Source: Paramecium octaurelia (taxonomy: Eukaryota; Ciliophora; Oligohymenophorea; Peniculida; Parameciidae). Taken from it: a DNA stretch of 64,000 bases. The position numbers and the translations under genes are program-made. Below the pieces are notes generated by a model, which searched no databases, was not told the DNA's origin, and saw only the letters and a list, made by a program, of their open reading frames with translations. Positions within the stretch are counted from its first letter, which is position 1. Every line of letters starts with the position of its first letter. The DNA is taken from the NCBI GenBank assembly GCA_905182995.1, contig CAJJDP010000124.1, positions 151,072 to 215,071 on the forward strand. The letters run 5' to 3'. Of this stretch, positions 36,139-47,391 are shown one piece after another.

Positions 36139-39035
36139 TCATTTAAAACCAGGTAGAACTTTTGGCTTTTACAATATCAGTTACTTACGCTTGTTTAAGT
36201 ACTTAGTTGACACAAATCCTAATCTTAAATAGAATCTTAAAGTTTATTGATTTATATTTACCTCTGCAAATGATTACACTCTCTTCCACACTTTTTGTGA
36301 AATGCTTAAATTCTATTGACAAATCTTTTAAATTCAGTAAATGTGACTGAGTTACTCTTATTTAATTTTTTAATCAATTCAATAAACTCAGGAACATTTT
36401 GAAGATTGTCAAACATAGTTAACAAAATATTCTCAGTTAATTCAGATGCTAACTCATAGCCAGGTGTTCTATTGATGGCTTTTTATATAATTTCATGTTC
36501 ATGCTACTCAGGAAGATCATGCAAAACCTAATCTGACATCAATTGCTCATCTTCTTGATTTTATTGAAATTATTGCAGTCTCAAATCATCGTTTGATTTT
36601 ATTTTAAAAGAAGTGTTTTCTCTTGGAGTCAAACTCTAGAATTAAGTAGCAGTACTTGTATACATTTTACGATGATTACTCTTTTAATGTTTCTCCTCTT
36701 ATCTTTCTAAAATTCTCTATTTCAAAGATTGAGATTATTTTGACTGTTAATTATCAAGAGTATGTAATGATAATTAACGCCCTAATAATTGAGAATTTTC
36801 AGATTCTGATTTGACGCTTTGTAATTTATTTTTTATTAATGCTGAAGCCGGGGATGGGGAGGGTAATGGAAATGACCCTGTAATTGTAGAATTTGGATGG
36901 TGTTGAGAGATTTAATTTCTAGGAGATTGGATATTAGAATTACTGGCTGATTGAATAGGTGTAACAATATTGCCAGAAGTGCCTAAAGAATTAAAGTGAA
37001 ATGTGCTACTAGTTGTTAATTATTAAGAATTATTTTTATTATATGAACCCATGATTCTTATGTTATCTATTTATTCAGTTGTTTATTTGTTTAGTACTTT
37101 TTCTGTTTAAGTTGAAATATCAATTTTATGGAGATGATCAGTTTATTAATATTAATCTTTGATATTTTTTGAATTTGCCTATTTTTTAGATTTATCAGTT
37201 ATAGTTTAAGTTGATTATTATTATTGTTATTATTATTATTATTTTATTGAACTTTATCTATGTAAACTCATATTTTATGATGATTTCATTCTTCCATTTG
37301 ATTAATTTGGAGACAATTAATTTGATGAAGAATTCTTAATTTTTAATGTATCCATTTATCTTTAATTATAATTTGTATTTGATAAATCTTACTTCTTCTA
37401 GGACCCTCCAACTGAAGACATTATCCTATTACTGGGGACTTACCTTTAATAGGTAATCTATTCAGCAGGTATGCTAACTTTAATAGTAGGCTTATCCATA
37501 TTCATCTCAATTTCAAATGAATTTTAAAGTGAGTTTCTTTATGTAGTAAATTATTTGGATTATTTTTCCAGAAATCTAGATGAAATAGGTTCTATCTCTT
37601 TAGTAACAGTGCTATTATCAATTGCATCATTCTATAGTAAGTCATTCTCCTCTATATCCTTAATCAGATCAGCAAGATCATTAATTTGGGACGTAGCTTT
37701 CTATTCTAAAATGAATTGCATTTGAGTTAATCGTCGTGTTTAATTATTGACATCTAGAGCATTAACCAATTTGACTAATCTCTCCATTTATTGTGTTTTC
37801 TTTTAAATGATATAATTTTCTTTGGGAGTGAGTAGAATTTATTATTTTGAAGATTATTATTATGATTGATCTCTGCTAGTTGTCCTTGGATGAGCAGTAA
37901 TACCATTAACTACAATTTCATCATTACTGCTCTATGATATATATCCTCTATCACTGTTCTTTTTTGCAAGTCGTACATAATTGTCTAATTTCGATTTCAT
38001 TTCCATTCTATCACTCTCCATTTAATAAAACTATTGTTGCAACATCCTATACTGAATATCCTTTTAATCATTTTTTATTTCTAATTCCATAATGTAATGT
38101 TCTTTCTTGGCAAGATCTGTTTAAATTTATTCTAGTTTATTTTTAAGTGACAAGATGTCATTGACGTATTATGCACAACGACAATCCTCTTTATGCATCA
38201 CTTTCTTCTTTATTTTCCCTTTCATTTCATTAATTATCTATTATTGCTTATCCTTTTCTTCCTATCTATGCTTCATCCTTTATATCACAGCTATAGCAGT
38301 CTGTTACTAAATCTAGTGTATATGCTACTAAAGAAACTGAACAGTGTTATCATAGTTCTATACTCCAAAATTATCTGGATTCACTGACCTTAATACTTAC
38401 TCCAAGTTTAATCTTCTAAAGTGTATGTCTGAAATTAATAAATCAACATCTCCAGGCTTGCCTTAATATTCTATATCCAATTATTTCTTGTTAGCAATTG
38501 CTTCACCCAACATAGCTATCGTATCATTTGTATATTCTATCCATTCTTTAATTTCCTCTTCGTTCTTCAAAAATTAACTCGATGACTTTTAACAATTTTC
38601 ATAATAATCTATTACAGTACTTGTACCAACATCTTAAAATCCTTTAAAGTTGCGAGGCTTTTATTCTTTGCATTTATAATCACACCAAGGTATTTAGTGG
38701 ATGTTCTTAACTTATTCACCATTGCCTAGTTGGTCTAAAACTGACACACTTCCCAATTGTAAGGCATTCACAAACTCAGGAATTTTTGTAGCCACAACAA
38801 TCTGTTGAGGTTCTGTAGGCTGAATTTTTAATTGGGAATTCTCGACCATTTCTCTAATTATCATAAAGAGCTTGTCCATTACATTCCCAATTTCTAAATT
38901 GATTTCCCTTTGAACAATCAAAATACATTCTGAAAATACTTCATAACATTCCATCAAGATTTTAGAATTCGGTTGTTAACTCTTCTTTGATAGATGATCA
39001 ACAATAATTTAAAGTTTTTTTACTTATTCTTCCAT
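36139..39035 (-). CDS. Large Gln/Ser-rich protein with coiled coil
   Basis: About 956 residues; only one 26-nt intron, near the end. The N-terminal 270 residues are helical and folded-looking (ECYEVFSECILIVQREINL). A coiled coil follows (KEHYIMELEIKNDQKDIQY), then about 300 residues of Ser/Asn/Gln-rich low complexity with a near-pure Gln run encoded by TAA and CAA around 37212-37245. The end is conserved-looking: EFKRFVNRIQAFHKKCGREC, then NHLQRFYLRLGF. No family recognised. Its ATG is 15 bases from the ATG of the divergent DTD gene. Confidence 0.8.
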
Positions 39036-39050
39036 TTAATAAAATAAGAA

Positions 39051-39642
39051 ATGAGATTAATAATTCAAAGATGTCTCAGTGGTTCTGTGTCTGTTGGAGA
39101 TTAATTGGTATCTCAAATTGGAAAAGGCTTAGTCGTCCTTCTAGGAGTATTGATGCTATTATATGACTTCAGATTCATGAGAGAGACACAAAGGAGGTGG
39201 CTAAGAAGTTGGCTCACAAATTATCCAAAATACGATTGTGGGAGAAAGAGAATAAAGCCTGGAATGGATCATGTGTCGATTTCAATTACGAAATACTAAT
39301 AGTCTCCTAATTCACTTTATACGCATATATGAAAGGCAATAAACCCGATTTCCACTACGCAATGGACGCAGAGAAGGCAAGAGTATTGCAATGATTATTA
39401 ACGCAAAGGAATTATATGAGTATTTCGTTGATGAGTGTGGGAAGGCCTACAAACCGGAGAAAATAAAGAAGGGCGCATTTTAATAATATATGGCTGTGAA
39501 CATAGTGAATGATGGGCCAGTCACAATTGAGATAGATGAGATGGAAGTGGAGAAACAGTAGAAACAATAGAAATAATAAATATAATAATAATAACAATAA
39601 CCATAAGAAGAGGAAGACAATAAGATTCAAAAGATTAATTGA
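39051..39642 (+). CDS. DTD1: D-aminoacyl-tRNA deacylase (DTD)
   Basis: About 179 residues with two 26-nt introns. It removes D-amino acids from mischarged tRNAs. Family blocks in order: MRLIIQRCLSGSVSVGD, GKGLVVLLGI, ILIVSQFTLYAYMKGNKPDFHYAM (the SQFTL active-site motif), and VNIVNDGPVTIEI (the NxGPVT motif). A 40-residue Gln/Glu-rich tail, much of it TAA codons, extends the usual 145-150 residue length. It is transcribed divergently from the Gln/Ser-rich gene with a 15-base spacer. Confidence 0.95.
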
Positions 39643-39648
39643 ATAAAC

Positions 39649-39664
39649 ATATATATATATATAT
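39649..39664. repeat. Short (TA)n run
   Basis: An AT dinucleotide run just downstream of the DTD stop, between convergent genes. It may help end transcription but nothing else supports that. Confidence 0.7.
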
Positions 39665-39697
39665 GTATATTAAAAAGGAGTTCAATTTCCTGGAGCT

Positions 39698-39984
39698 TCA
39701 CTTTCTAAGGATCTCATTATTCTCTAATGCAAACTGTTGATTGAACTTAACATATGCTATTCGAATTTTAGGAGGAATAATAAATCCTTGGTCATTTACT
39801 ATTTGCTTGAGAGTTGTCCTTGCATTGCAAACTGCATTTGCTTCAATTTCTCTTTTTTATCCTTTTTGTCACTTTTAGAGAATGGCATATATTATTTCTC
39901 GGGTTTGGTTAACATTTGAGAAGACTTCACTTCTTCGACAGGTTCATCCTCATTGAAATCAAATGAAATTTCACTTTCTGACAT
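39698..39984 (-). CDS. Small uncharacterized protein, splicing uncertain
   Basis: From ATG 39984 (MSESEISFDFNEDEPVEEV). Two readings are possible. With a 23-nt intron (GTGACAAAAAGG...AAGAG) the protein is about 87 residues and ends at TGA 39700-39698, with a well-formed second half (NDQGFIIPPKIRIAYVKFNQ). Without it the frame runs on to TGA 39684-39682 in a less protein-like reading. I prefer the spliced form, although the intron starts GTG and ends GAG. Acidic N-terminus, no motif. Confidence 0.5.
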
Positions 39985-40161
39985 ATTAATTATAAAGCAT
40001 ACAATAATTATATTATTATTATTTATAAAGATGGAACTGTATGGTATTATTTGGTTAGGCAATAATATGAAATTGTCTGTCTTAATTATGCTTCTGGTTT
40101 TGATTACTATAATAAATTATATCTATAAGTTAGCTGTATTTGATAATTAATATTATTTATT

Positions 40162-42431
40162 ATGGGAACTTGTTAATAATGCAAATAGTAGACAACTCCT
40201 GATATTATAAATGTTGTTCCCTCGATTCCAAGAGAATCAAAAAGTGCTAACATTCGAAATATCATCCAGTTGATGAATGACTTTGATAATTACAGAATTA
40301 TCAAGACTACCTAATACTCATTTGTGTTTGATGCTGCTGTCGGATTGGGTCGGCAGGACAACACCAAAACCATCACCACTCAAGGGACTGTTAAACCAAT
40401 CAATCTAGCCAAGCTACGAACAGCCAATGAGGACCTTAAGCAATTGAGGAATTAATCTAACGAATAAGACAAATGCGTGATTGACAAGAAAATGGTCTTC
40501 CAGAGTGGTCTTGAATTAGGTGATACCTTACCCTCAATAAAATTCCAACTTTTATTCAACGATCAAGATCAGGTTCTGAATTTGTAAGAGGGCAAATACA
40601 CTCTAATAAAATCATGGAGTCAAGGAGAACAAATGGTTAATTTTGAGCATGCCATAGATTTGATTGACTCTCTAAAATAAGTTGATTTGCAATTGATAGG
40701 GTTGGCAAGAGGCAATATCGAGTAGAAATCAGTTTATGAGGAGTTTGTCCGATCAAATCACAGATGGGAAAACTTTCAACACATCTATATCTGCACAGAA
40801 GGACAGGAGAACCTTGACAATCACCTCTTGGACATCTACTTCCAAGAAAATACTAATGAAGTAGAGGAGGGTTATTAGGCTAGTGCCCTGTTATTTTATG
40901 GGACAAACTTAATATGGAAGAGATATAATCATGAGTGGGATATATTCTCAGATTCTGAGGAAGTGTCTCAGGAAGTAACAACCCTAATTAATCAAGGTGT
41001 GAAAGAATACTCTGCAAAATAGCAAACTAATCTAGATAGCAGCATCACAAAAGAATAGTATTGCCTAATAAAGAAATTTGTTTTGGCTCAATAAACTCAA
41101 TAGCCTTTCACTAGAAAAATCAATATTAGTGTCACCAAGAGAACTATCTATGGGAAGGATGTCAAAACTATTGTTTATGACAATCCCATTATAGAAGTGA
41201 ATTGCTCACCAAAATCATTACAAATTACTGAATCTTTCATTAGACCTCTCGGATCTAAAAGTGTTGTTTGGGATGGGTAATTGTTGAAGAAAGCATTAAC
41301 ATAAAAAATATAAGAAAACAACCTTAATATAGAGGCAGCATTGGAAAAACAAATCAAAATTTAAATCAATTATGAAAACAACATTATTTAAATACCTTTT
41401 TGGGAATCTTCCACTCTTGTTCCCTATTATAAATCCACTCTATACATTTCGCAAGTTAAACAATGGATTCATACCAGAGACAAGGTGTTGAGTGAATGCG
41501 AGAGTTCTGATGATCCTGTTACTGCCAGAATCAATAAAATGATCAAAGACTTTTTTACTCATATTCCCACTGTGGAAAGAATTCAAAATCAACAATATGG
41601 TAAGATACCCTATGCGGAAAAAAGGAAACCTCCCTATGAGGAGATGTCTATCTCTAAGAGCCTGGGTAATGAAGAAATCACCAGGAAAAAAGACAAAATT
41701 CTTTTGATACTTTTGATTGATTATGAAAATGATGATACTCTGGAATTATTAAAAAGTCTGGTTAAGTATAAGAAACAAAATCAATGCCCTTTACAAATTG
41801 CCGTTTTGGGACATATCAGAGCAGAATCTTGGACTAAACTATTCTAAGCATTCGTGGAAAAACATAATTTAAACAATGATGCAGAAGAAGGAGTCATTGA
41901 AACTTGGTTCCCAGTTGAAGATAAAATAGGTTCAATTACTTTCAGTGCTATCCTAAGTAAAATGTACAATCTTGTTCTTGAAAAAAGAGATTGCATGCTT
42001 GTTGATTTAAACAATTAGATTCGGGTATTAGAATCAAGCAGAAAAGTAATTCCTAAAATCCATAACTACATCAATGATTTACAAAACTAATCCTCTAATC
42101 AAGAAAGAGAAATCAGGTATTTCTTTATTTTATTACTAGCAATTATCAACAGTAATATTCTTAGTTTAAATAATGTATTCGAAAAACACATAATCTTAAG
42201 GAAATAACTACTAAAATTAAGTAGTAATGCAAAGAGGATGACACTTTGATATTGTATGAGTAAAAGAAGTTCAAAATTTGGGATTTTGAGAATGGGAAAA
42301 TCAGTGAAGCCAGGAAATACTCTTAACCCACTAAAATTTTGAGGTTACCTCCTAAATCAGCTGAAATGGACAACCTGAATTCAATTATAAGCAAGTACAT
42401 TGAAAGTTAAGATATTTTATAAATGAAATGA
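40162..42431 (+). CDS. Uncharacterized MGxC protein, possibly thioredoxin-fold
   Basis: About 748 residues, one 23-nt intron near the C-terminus. It starts MGTCQQCKQQ, a possible dual acylation site. Around residue 130 a segment resembles the opening of peroxiredoxin/thioredoxin folds (GLELGDTLPSIKFQLLF, then GKYTLIKSW), and around residue 510 there is a second such pattern (KILLILLIDYENDDTLELLK, then LQIAVLGH). Neither has the catalytic Cys pair. The C-terminus is a coiled coil. No family can be named with confidence. Confidence 0.7.
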
Positions 42432-42629
42432 GTATTTTTTATAAAATATAGTGAACTATAAATTATCATTAAGTTTTATTAGAATTTAATATTATAAAGA
42501 TATTCTATTATGTAAAAAGGGCTTGATTCTATTTTATTGGAATGTATATATAGTATATGTATTACTTTATATAATATTTCAGTAGAATTCATAGGACTCA
42601 TTCAAAATAAAAGTAAGATATACTAGATC

Positions 42630-42633
<4 letters not shown>

Positions 42634-42666
<33 letters not shown>
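42634..42666. repeat. (TA)16 dinucleotide repeat
   Basis: A pure TA run of about 33 bases between the convergent genes ending at 42431 and 42682. Confidence 0.9.
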
Positions 42667-42669
<3 letters not shown>

Positions 42670-42681
42670 GTAGTTAATATA

Positions 42682-43672
42682 TCACATAAAAGGCTAAGGT
42701 CTTGTAGCTTGACCTAGATTTAACATTACTTTCAATCTATCATTTTCATCCCTCAACCTCTTGTTTTCTGATTCCAAGTTATTCGAATTTTCTAAATAAT
42801 ATATCTTAATCTTTACATAAATTTGTTGAATTGGCAACAACCCTTTGAATTGGCTAAATTTGCTGCTATTACTGATGCTAGAATTAGACTTAAAGAGCTT
42901 CAATCTACTATTTCAGGTGAGTGTTCTCAGCCTCTAAATCAGCAGCTGTTTTAAGTACATACTCTAATTCATCAAAACCTTTTCTAAATATTATTTATAA
43001 TTTAAATTACCTTAGATTGTCTAATTCTTATTTCAATCTTTGATTTTCTTTCTAAACGATATCTGCTTATCTCATTATATCTTCTACGCTGCTTTTAGAT
43101 AATTTCAAACTATCCAATTCAGTTCTCAATTGTCTATTCTCCTTTTCCAATTGATTCCTATCTGATATAAATCTGGCTGTCAATTCCCTTATTTCCCTAT
43201 CTATGGAGATCCTTCTTTGTAATTCTTTCTAATAGCGTTAATCTTCATTTTCTTTTTCTCTGTTAACGCATTTCACTCTCCATTATTCACTTTCATATTA
43301 TAGTTAAGCGATCTTTTTCTCATAATCTCCTATTTTATTTCTTAATTAAATTAATTCTCCTTCAATTAAATCAACTCCCTTAAATTTTAATTCATTCTAA
43401 TTAACATATTCTCCAATCCTTCCATTCTCTTCTCTCAATCTATCGTTTTCCACTGATAACAAGAATGCAACCATGTAGACATCTTCTCCTAACCAAGGTT
43501 TCATAGGTGGTTATCCTCCTTGCATCTCTTAAAAATTGGGTCTCTCCTCAATCACTCTTGCTTGAATTTGTTGCTATTGGAATCTCATTTTCTAATCAAA
43601 GTGAGCTTAATTCAAATTAGGAGGAAGTTCCCTTGATGGTGGAGGCAACTATCGATATTGTTAAACCAGCAT
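42682..43672 (-). CDS. Coiled-coil protein
   Basis: About 312 residues, introns of 27 and 25 nt. The first 70 residues are Pro/Gln-rich (MLVQQYRQLPPPSREL...), followed by almost continuous coiled coil with the heptad pattern, for example DRNQLEKENRQLRTELDSLK and ENKRLRDENDRLKVML. Ends QATRPQPFM. No catalytic or membrane features. A structural or centrosomal/ciliary role would be typical but is not shown. Confidence 0.78.
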
Positions 43673-44352
43673 TTTTGACGGTTAATTAATAAATAAATAA
43701 ATTGCGGAAGAATAAATTCATTAAATTAAATTATGTTCAATAGTTATATAAATTAAGACCAGAATGGATATGAAAAATATTATTGAAAAAGATTATATTT
43801 TTTATAAAATTTTGTTAGAGTTGTTGATATTTATTAATTAAAAAAAATAGGTTGATTGTGTAATTTTGAATAGAATCTTGATTTTATCCCATCTTAAAAT
43901 GCAGCCAGAATATAAGAATAGAGAAAAGCAATCTCAGAGATAGGTTGAATTTTAAATTGCAATAATCATTTTGATCGTCAGAAATTTATTATAAAAAGGT
44001 TAGCTTGAAATTTTATATCTAATTAATTAGGATCTAAAAATACATATTCTTTAAGAATACACTACAAATATATTCTTTAGAGATCCATGAAAGTCTTTAT
44101 AAGTTAAGTTAAATTCAAAATAGAAAATATAATTATTTTAGGAATATTAAAAATCCATGTGTGAGATAATCTGTTTCCTCATAAACATTAAATTATTTTA
44201 AGCAATTAAATTATGTGATATTATTCATAGTTTTGTTATATTAATAGCAAGTAGGGATGCTATTTTGAAGTTGTTAGTTATCTTAATGTATTAGGTGACC
44301 CCCCAAATGAGGACTAATTGAATTTATTTATTTGAAATATAAATTTTTTATT
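43673..44352. other. AT-rich spacer with a chance-length ORF
   Basis: A plus-strand frame of 108 codons (ATG 43764 to TGA 44088-44090) exists, but it is Ile/Leu/Lys-rich with no motif and is not longer than expected where only TGA stops. No other content seen. Confidence 0.4.
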
Positions 44353-44968
44353 ATGGGTGTGTGTTGTAGCAATAAGAATTAAAGGAGTCGTCAACATGAT
44401 TATGGTGTCTTGTCACCTACAAATAGATAAGCAGAGTAGGATGAATATTAAGAATTAAGTGTAGAAATAAAAGAGATTTTAGAAATGTATTTGAATTACG
44501 AAAAGAATTCTCCACAAAATAAAAACTTGGGAGAATCAAATCAACTGAAACATAGTTTGGAACAGCCCAATACTCCCTATTTTAAGAATTCTCATGACTC
44601 TGATGATAAATTTTTGTAAATGAAATAAGCAAAACAAGTTGAAGAATTAGTAAATGAAATTAAGATTTAGGAAGCGTTCTTCTCATAAGAATAGCGAAAA
44701 GTTACCTCCTGTAATGGAAGAAAATGAACAGTTAAATTAGCATAGCTAATCGAAACATCCTATATTTTAACACAAATGTCTAATATGTCATCAGGATCAC
44801 GTTTGGACTCACTCTTGCAATTCAAAGTTGGTGTATAATGATGATAATATGATAGTATGTGAAAAATGCAAATTCAAATAAAAAATTACTGAATACGAGT
44901 TTATTTGTGAAAAGACATAATAAAAATTTAGATTCACAACAGAGTAGATAAAGGATTTAGAATTTTGA
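44353..44968 (+). CDS. Small MGxCC protein with Cys-rich C-terminus
   Basis: About 196 residues with one 25-nt intron. Starts MGVCCSNKNQRSRQH: Gly2, Cys4 and Cys5 followed by basic residues, a typical membrane anchor by myristoyl and palmitoyl groups. A Glu/Gln/Ser-rich middle is followed by a likely zinc site: HKCLICHQDHVWTHSC and CEKCKFKQKITEYEFIC. No named family. It ends 41 nt before the Rab start. Confidence 0.72.
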
Positions 44969-45009
44969 ATACATTTCAATACACATTTTATATATCAAAT
45001 AATAAAGTT

Positions 45010-45695
45010 ATGAAAAAACAAAAGTCCAAAGATCCAATATATAAAGTTGTCTCTCTAGGAGAACGCAGAGTTGGCAAGACATCGATAATAACACGATTCT
45101 TCTATAATACCTTCTCAGAAAAGTCTGAAGAAACTGTCTGTGGCTATTGCAAGTAGAAGACCATTTAAACAAAAAATGGACCTATTGATTTGGCTGTCTG
45201 GGTAAGGTTCACATTAATTAAATGCAGGACACAGCCGGTTAAGAGAGATTTCATAGTATGCCACCCATTTACTTTAAAAATTCAGATGCTGCGATAATAG
45301 TGTATGATATTACAGTTAAGGGAACATTGTAGAAGGTTCGCTAATGGATTCAGGAATTAAAGTAATTTTCATAAAATGACAATGTTCTACCGGTTCTAGT
45401 GGGAAACAAAGACGATATGCACATTCAAAGAGATGTAGAATAATCATGTATTATGTGTCAATTATAAATACTAATAGAGGTTGATGAATTATGTAATGAA
45501 TACCAGGTAAAGCATTTTTTGGTTTCAGCTAAATCTGGGAAGGGAATAACAGAAATCTTTTAATATATTGCAGATGGTAAATTAACAAATGACAATTTAG
45601 AGTTGATACAGTCTGCAAAATAAACGAATGAAAGGGGGTATTTTTGGTAGGGAAACAAGAAATAGGCATAGAATGATGGGGGAGGATATTGCTGA
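45010..45695 (+). CDS. Rab-family small GTPase
   Basis: About 209 residues, introns of 26 and 30 nt. GTP-binding motifs: GERRVGKTSI (P-loop), DTAGQERF (switch II, right after the first intron), GNKDD and SAKSG. Thr before the switch I region is present in EETVCGY though that region is unusual. The C-terminus ends GGGYC, leaving only one Cys for lipid attachment instead of the usual pair. An in-frame upstream ATG at 44965 overlaps the previous stop; I prefer 45010. It would act in vesicle traffic; the subfamily cannot be fixed by eye. Confidence 0.88.
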
Positions 45696-45717
45696 TTAAT
45701 GTTTGTGTTAGATTTAA

Positions 45718-47371
45718 TCATAATCTTTTTCTTAAATTATTTTACGTCATGACAAAATTGATTTCAGGATACACTTTACTTTATGTAGTTCTTTCCCATT
45801 CTAGATATTCACTTTCGTATTGAAAGGATTTATCAGTTTCAGATTGCTTAATTAGTTTTTTGTTCTTCAACTGTTCTTCAATTATTTTTTGCATTTCCAC
45901 TAAATATTCAATTAGAATTTATACAAATTTTTTATTCTTTATCCCTCTTCATCTCCTCCTTGGATTACAATTTGGTTTCAGGTAATTCATCATATTTAGA
46001 TTTAACAGTTTCTCCCTTTTAAGTATTCTCAGGGTATTCAACTTTGGGGTCGGCCTTAAATGAAATAAATTTATGAGGATTTTCCACTTTGTTTTCAGTA
46101 ATTTCCTAAAATTGGGGTTCCTTCTATTTTGAATCTTCAGAAACATTAGAAACTAAAGGGATATTAAAATACTTACGTTTTAATAGTTCATCTCTAACAT
46201 CTGAATTTATTTTTTACTTTTTGTTTGTTTTTTCCCAATATTCATCTCTGTTCATAGATTTAAAAGCAGTAATCAATCTTCTATCTTCCTCAATTTCTTT
46301 TTCAGTGGTTCCAGTGGAAATTACTTCAGGTTAATCTGTGTACAATAAGTATTTTTTAAGACCTGAGATTTCCTCTGGTTAGCTATTTAAAGTTGACTAT
46401 TTGGCTTTATTGAATTCCACTTCTTCATGTGGATTATTACTACTTTCTTTTTCCTCCTCTCTTTCTACTACTTCCACTGTGGAGTCATCATTCTCTTTAT
46501 ATATGGAACGTTGATCTCCAGTATCCTTATTGAATGAATACTCTTTGAAATTGTAAGTATCTTTGACCTTCTATTATGATTAAATATAAGAGTCCTCTTG
46601 GACATGATTCATGAATGTGAATACTGTGTTACTATCCTAAATTATATTGTGAGCATTCTCAATGGGAGAGAATTCATTCGCAGATTCATTGGAAGCATCT
46701 TCATCAGTGGAATCAATTTAAACTTAAAGAGTGTCTTCAGAACTCTCATTTAATTGTTATTGGACATTAACTTCTGATATTGTTGAATCTATTTCATTAA
46801 ATTGATCTTAGATTTAATTGAGATCAATTAATTGTTATTGATCATCTTAACTCTGCAATTATGTAGTCTATGACTACTTGATATTTTCATCATTATTCTA
46901 ATCTTGTTAAAATTATCTTATGCTATCTATAATCAAGGTGGAATCAGTTTCTGTTTGTTGATCTATTTGTTGATCGTCTTCTACTTTCAGAATGAGATCA
47001 TCTAATACTGTTGTGACTTATTCTGTGATTGTCTAGGATTACTACAATAAGATGGTTTCATCTGAATATTCATCTCCCAATCTCTCCAACCAGTATTCCA
47101 GAGAGTGAACTTCACTTTATTCATCTGATTATTTTGTGTGGTCTGTTTCAAGTGGTGGATTCATGAGTTGTTGTACTTGATTCTCTATTTGTTGAGTGAT
47201 CGGAGTTTCTGAATATACGTCTAATTAGTCTACTAGATCCTATTTAATTATTCTCTATACCAAAATTGCATCTTATTAAACTTTGATCACTTCTTCCATA
47301 CCATCCCAATCATCGTTCAAGGAGAAGCTAAATGCATTCAAAACAAATAAAGTCAAAATGAAATATTTCAT
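45718..47371 (-). CDS. Secreted acidic Gln/Glu/Ser-rich protein
   Basis: About 534 residues with introns of 24 and 25 nt. An N-terminal signal peptide (MKYFILTLFVLNAFSFS) is followed by a very acidic sequence full of Asp, Glu, Gln, Ser and Thr with few hydrophobic residues (DDLILKVEDDQQIDQQTETD). No Cys pattern, membrane span or ER-retention signal is visible. It could be a secretory-granule or cell-surface matrix component; that is inference from composition. It ends 22 nt from the convergent Rab gene. Confidence 0.72.
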
Positions 47372-47391
47372 AATTATAAAAACGAATAAAT

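Noticed and set aside
42634..42666. TA repeat considered as telomere or chromosome end
   Set aside because: Paramecium telomeres are G-rich (G4T2/G3T3); a plain TA run between convergent genes is a microsatellite.
43764..44090. 108-codon plus-strand ORF
   Set aside because: Ile/Leu/Lys-rich with no motif in very AT-rich DNA; such lengths are expected when only TGA stops.
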